Below the pieces are notes generated by a model. That model worked only from the letters and a program-made list of their open reading frames with translations, made no database searches and was not told the origin of the DNA. Made by a program: the position numbers and the translations under genes. Below, piece after piece: positions 52,181 to 52,480 of a stretch of 52,480 nt of DNA. The stretch covers positions 1 through 52,480 of the forward strand of contig JBBTBY010000118.1 of NCBI GenBank assembly GCA_038043445.1, given 5' to 3'. This DNA comes from Spirochaetota bacterium (GTDB taxonomy: Bacteria > Spirochaetota > Brachyspiria > Brachyspirales > JACRPF01). Every line of letters begins with the position of its first letter. Positions within the stretch are counted from its first letter, which is position 1.

Positions 52181-52480
52181 ATGTATCGAATAGCTATCAT
52201 CGGCCGGCCGAACGTGGGCAAATCCACGCTTTTCAACAAACTTGTCGGACGGCGCAAGTCCATCGTGGAGCCCACCCCGGGCGTCACACGCGATGTGAAC
52301 CAGGAAGTGTTCACGATAAAGAAGCAGGCCGTCATGATATTCGACACCGGCGGATTGGTCGACCGGTCGAATGATGTGCTTAACAAGAAGGTTCAGGAGC
52401 GCGCGGTCGCGAAGGCCGAGTCGGCCGATCTTATCATCTTCATGGTCGATGTGAACGATTTTCATCCGGACGACGGCTTC
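52181..52480 (+). CDS. der: GTPase Der (EngA), 5' end
   Basis: The first 100 codons of the ribosome-assembly GTPase Der; the gene runs off the right edge. Visible motifs of the first G domain are IIGRPNVGKSTLFNKL (P-loop, G1), TPGVTRD (G2) and FDTGGL (G3). Der has two tandem G domains and a KH domain and is needed for 50S ribosome maturation. ATG 52181 starts the conserved sequence, with a weak CGGAA ribosome site and a strong promoter. It diverges from the DUF362 gene. Confidence 0.96.
   Translation, partial: MYRIAIIGRPNVGKSTLFNKLVGRRKSIVEPTPGVTRDVNQEVFTIKKQAVMIFDTGGLVDRSNDVLNKKVQERAVAKAESADLIIFMVDVNDFHPDDGF

Noticed and set aside
52018-52386. N-terminal extension of the DUF362 protein
   Set aside because: It would run through two promoters and antisense to der; ATG 52017 has a ribosome site and begins the conserved domain.
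1-52480. CRISPR array, tRNA or rRNA genes
   Set aside because: No regularly spaced direct repeats and no cloverleaf or rRNA-like stretch were seen in the intergenic regions, all of which are under 300 bp.

Overview
This window comes from a Gram-negative-type bacterium with mid-50s GC (estimated by eye). The evidence is several lipoproteins, a probable outer-membrane barrel and a relic of the Kdo-pathway gene kdsD. The mix of large secreted LamG/CBM9 glycoside hydrolases, AraC and XylR-like regulators, URO-D-like proteins, an ADP-ribosylglycohydrolase homologue and a HAMP-SpoIIE phosphatase fits free-living Spirochaetota or the Lentisphaerota/PVC group. The sequence alone cannot settle which. 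Housekeeping anchors are pyrH, queE and the 5' end of der, all near the right edge.

Layout. 1-4.7 kb: the 3' end of a HAMP-PP2C phosphatase, then a lower-GC block with an AraC regulator, a nucleoside hydrolase and a two-subunit DhaK/DhaL-type ketose kinase. 4.9-15 kb: a secreted clan-A glycosidase, a broken kdsD start, and a leftward unit of XylR-like regulator, polysaccharide-deacetylase-like protein and glycosidase. The last two share a repeated carbohydrate-binding-like module. 15.2-19 kb: a tightly overlapping four-gene operon encoding a permuted-papain lipoprotein, a beta-propeller, an outer-membrane barrel and a caspase-fold lipoprotein. 19-23.7 kb: a repeat-rich island holding an ADP-ribosylglycohydrolase homologue, a PAS protein, a 657-bp inverted-repeat element carrying a DUF559 nuclease gene, an AT-rich SH3 lipoprotein fused in frame to it, and two further inverted-repeat elements. 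23.7-37.3 kb: a ferritin-like/VIT protein and an AraC regulator, divergent from a rightward GH29 - GH130 - three secreted LamG/CBM/clan-A locus. 37.5-45.2 kb: a leftward operon (two URO-D-like proteins, a GH71-like protein, a GH43/130-like glycosidase, an SGNH hydrolase) with a divergent AraC gene that looks leaderless. 45.2-52.5 kb: an AraC remnant, queE coupled to an alpha/beta hydrolase, pyrH, a small membrane protein, an MFS-HEAT fusion overlapping a DUF362 ferredoxin, and der.

How the genes work together. Most of the window is devoted to breaking down complex glycans. Large exported multi-domain enzymes would open polymers, cytoplasmic GH29, GH130 and GH43-like enzymes would finish oligosaccharides, and the ketose kinase would feed a downstream sugar. 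Each block carries its own AraC-family regulator. No sugar transporter (SusCD, ABC or PTS) lies in these blocks, so uptake must be encoded elsewhere. The most unusual content is the caspase/papain-like surface operon, the DUF559 inverted-repeat element that has fused to a lipoprotein gene, and the kdsD relic. Several promoters share the pattern TTGACR-16-TATACT.
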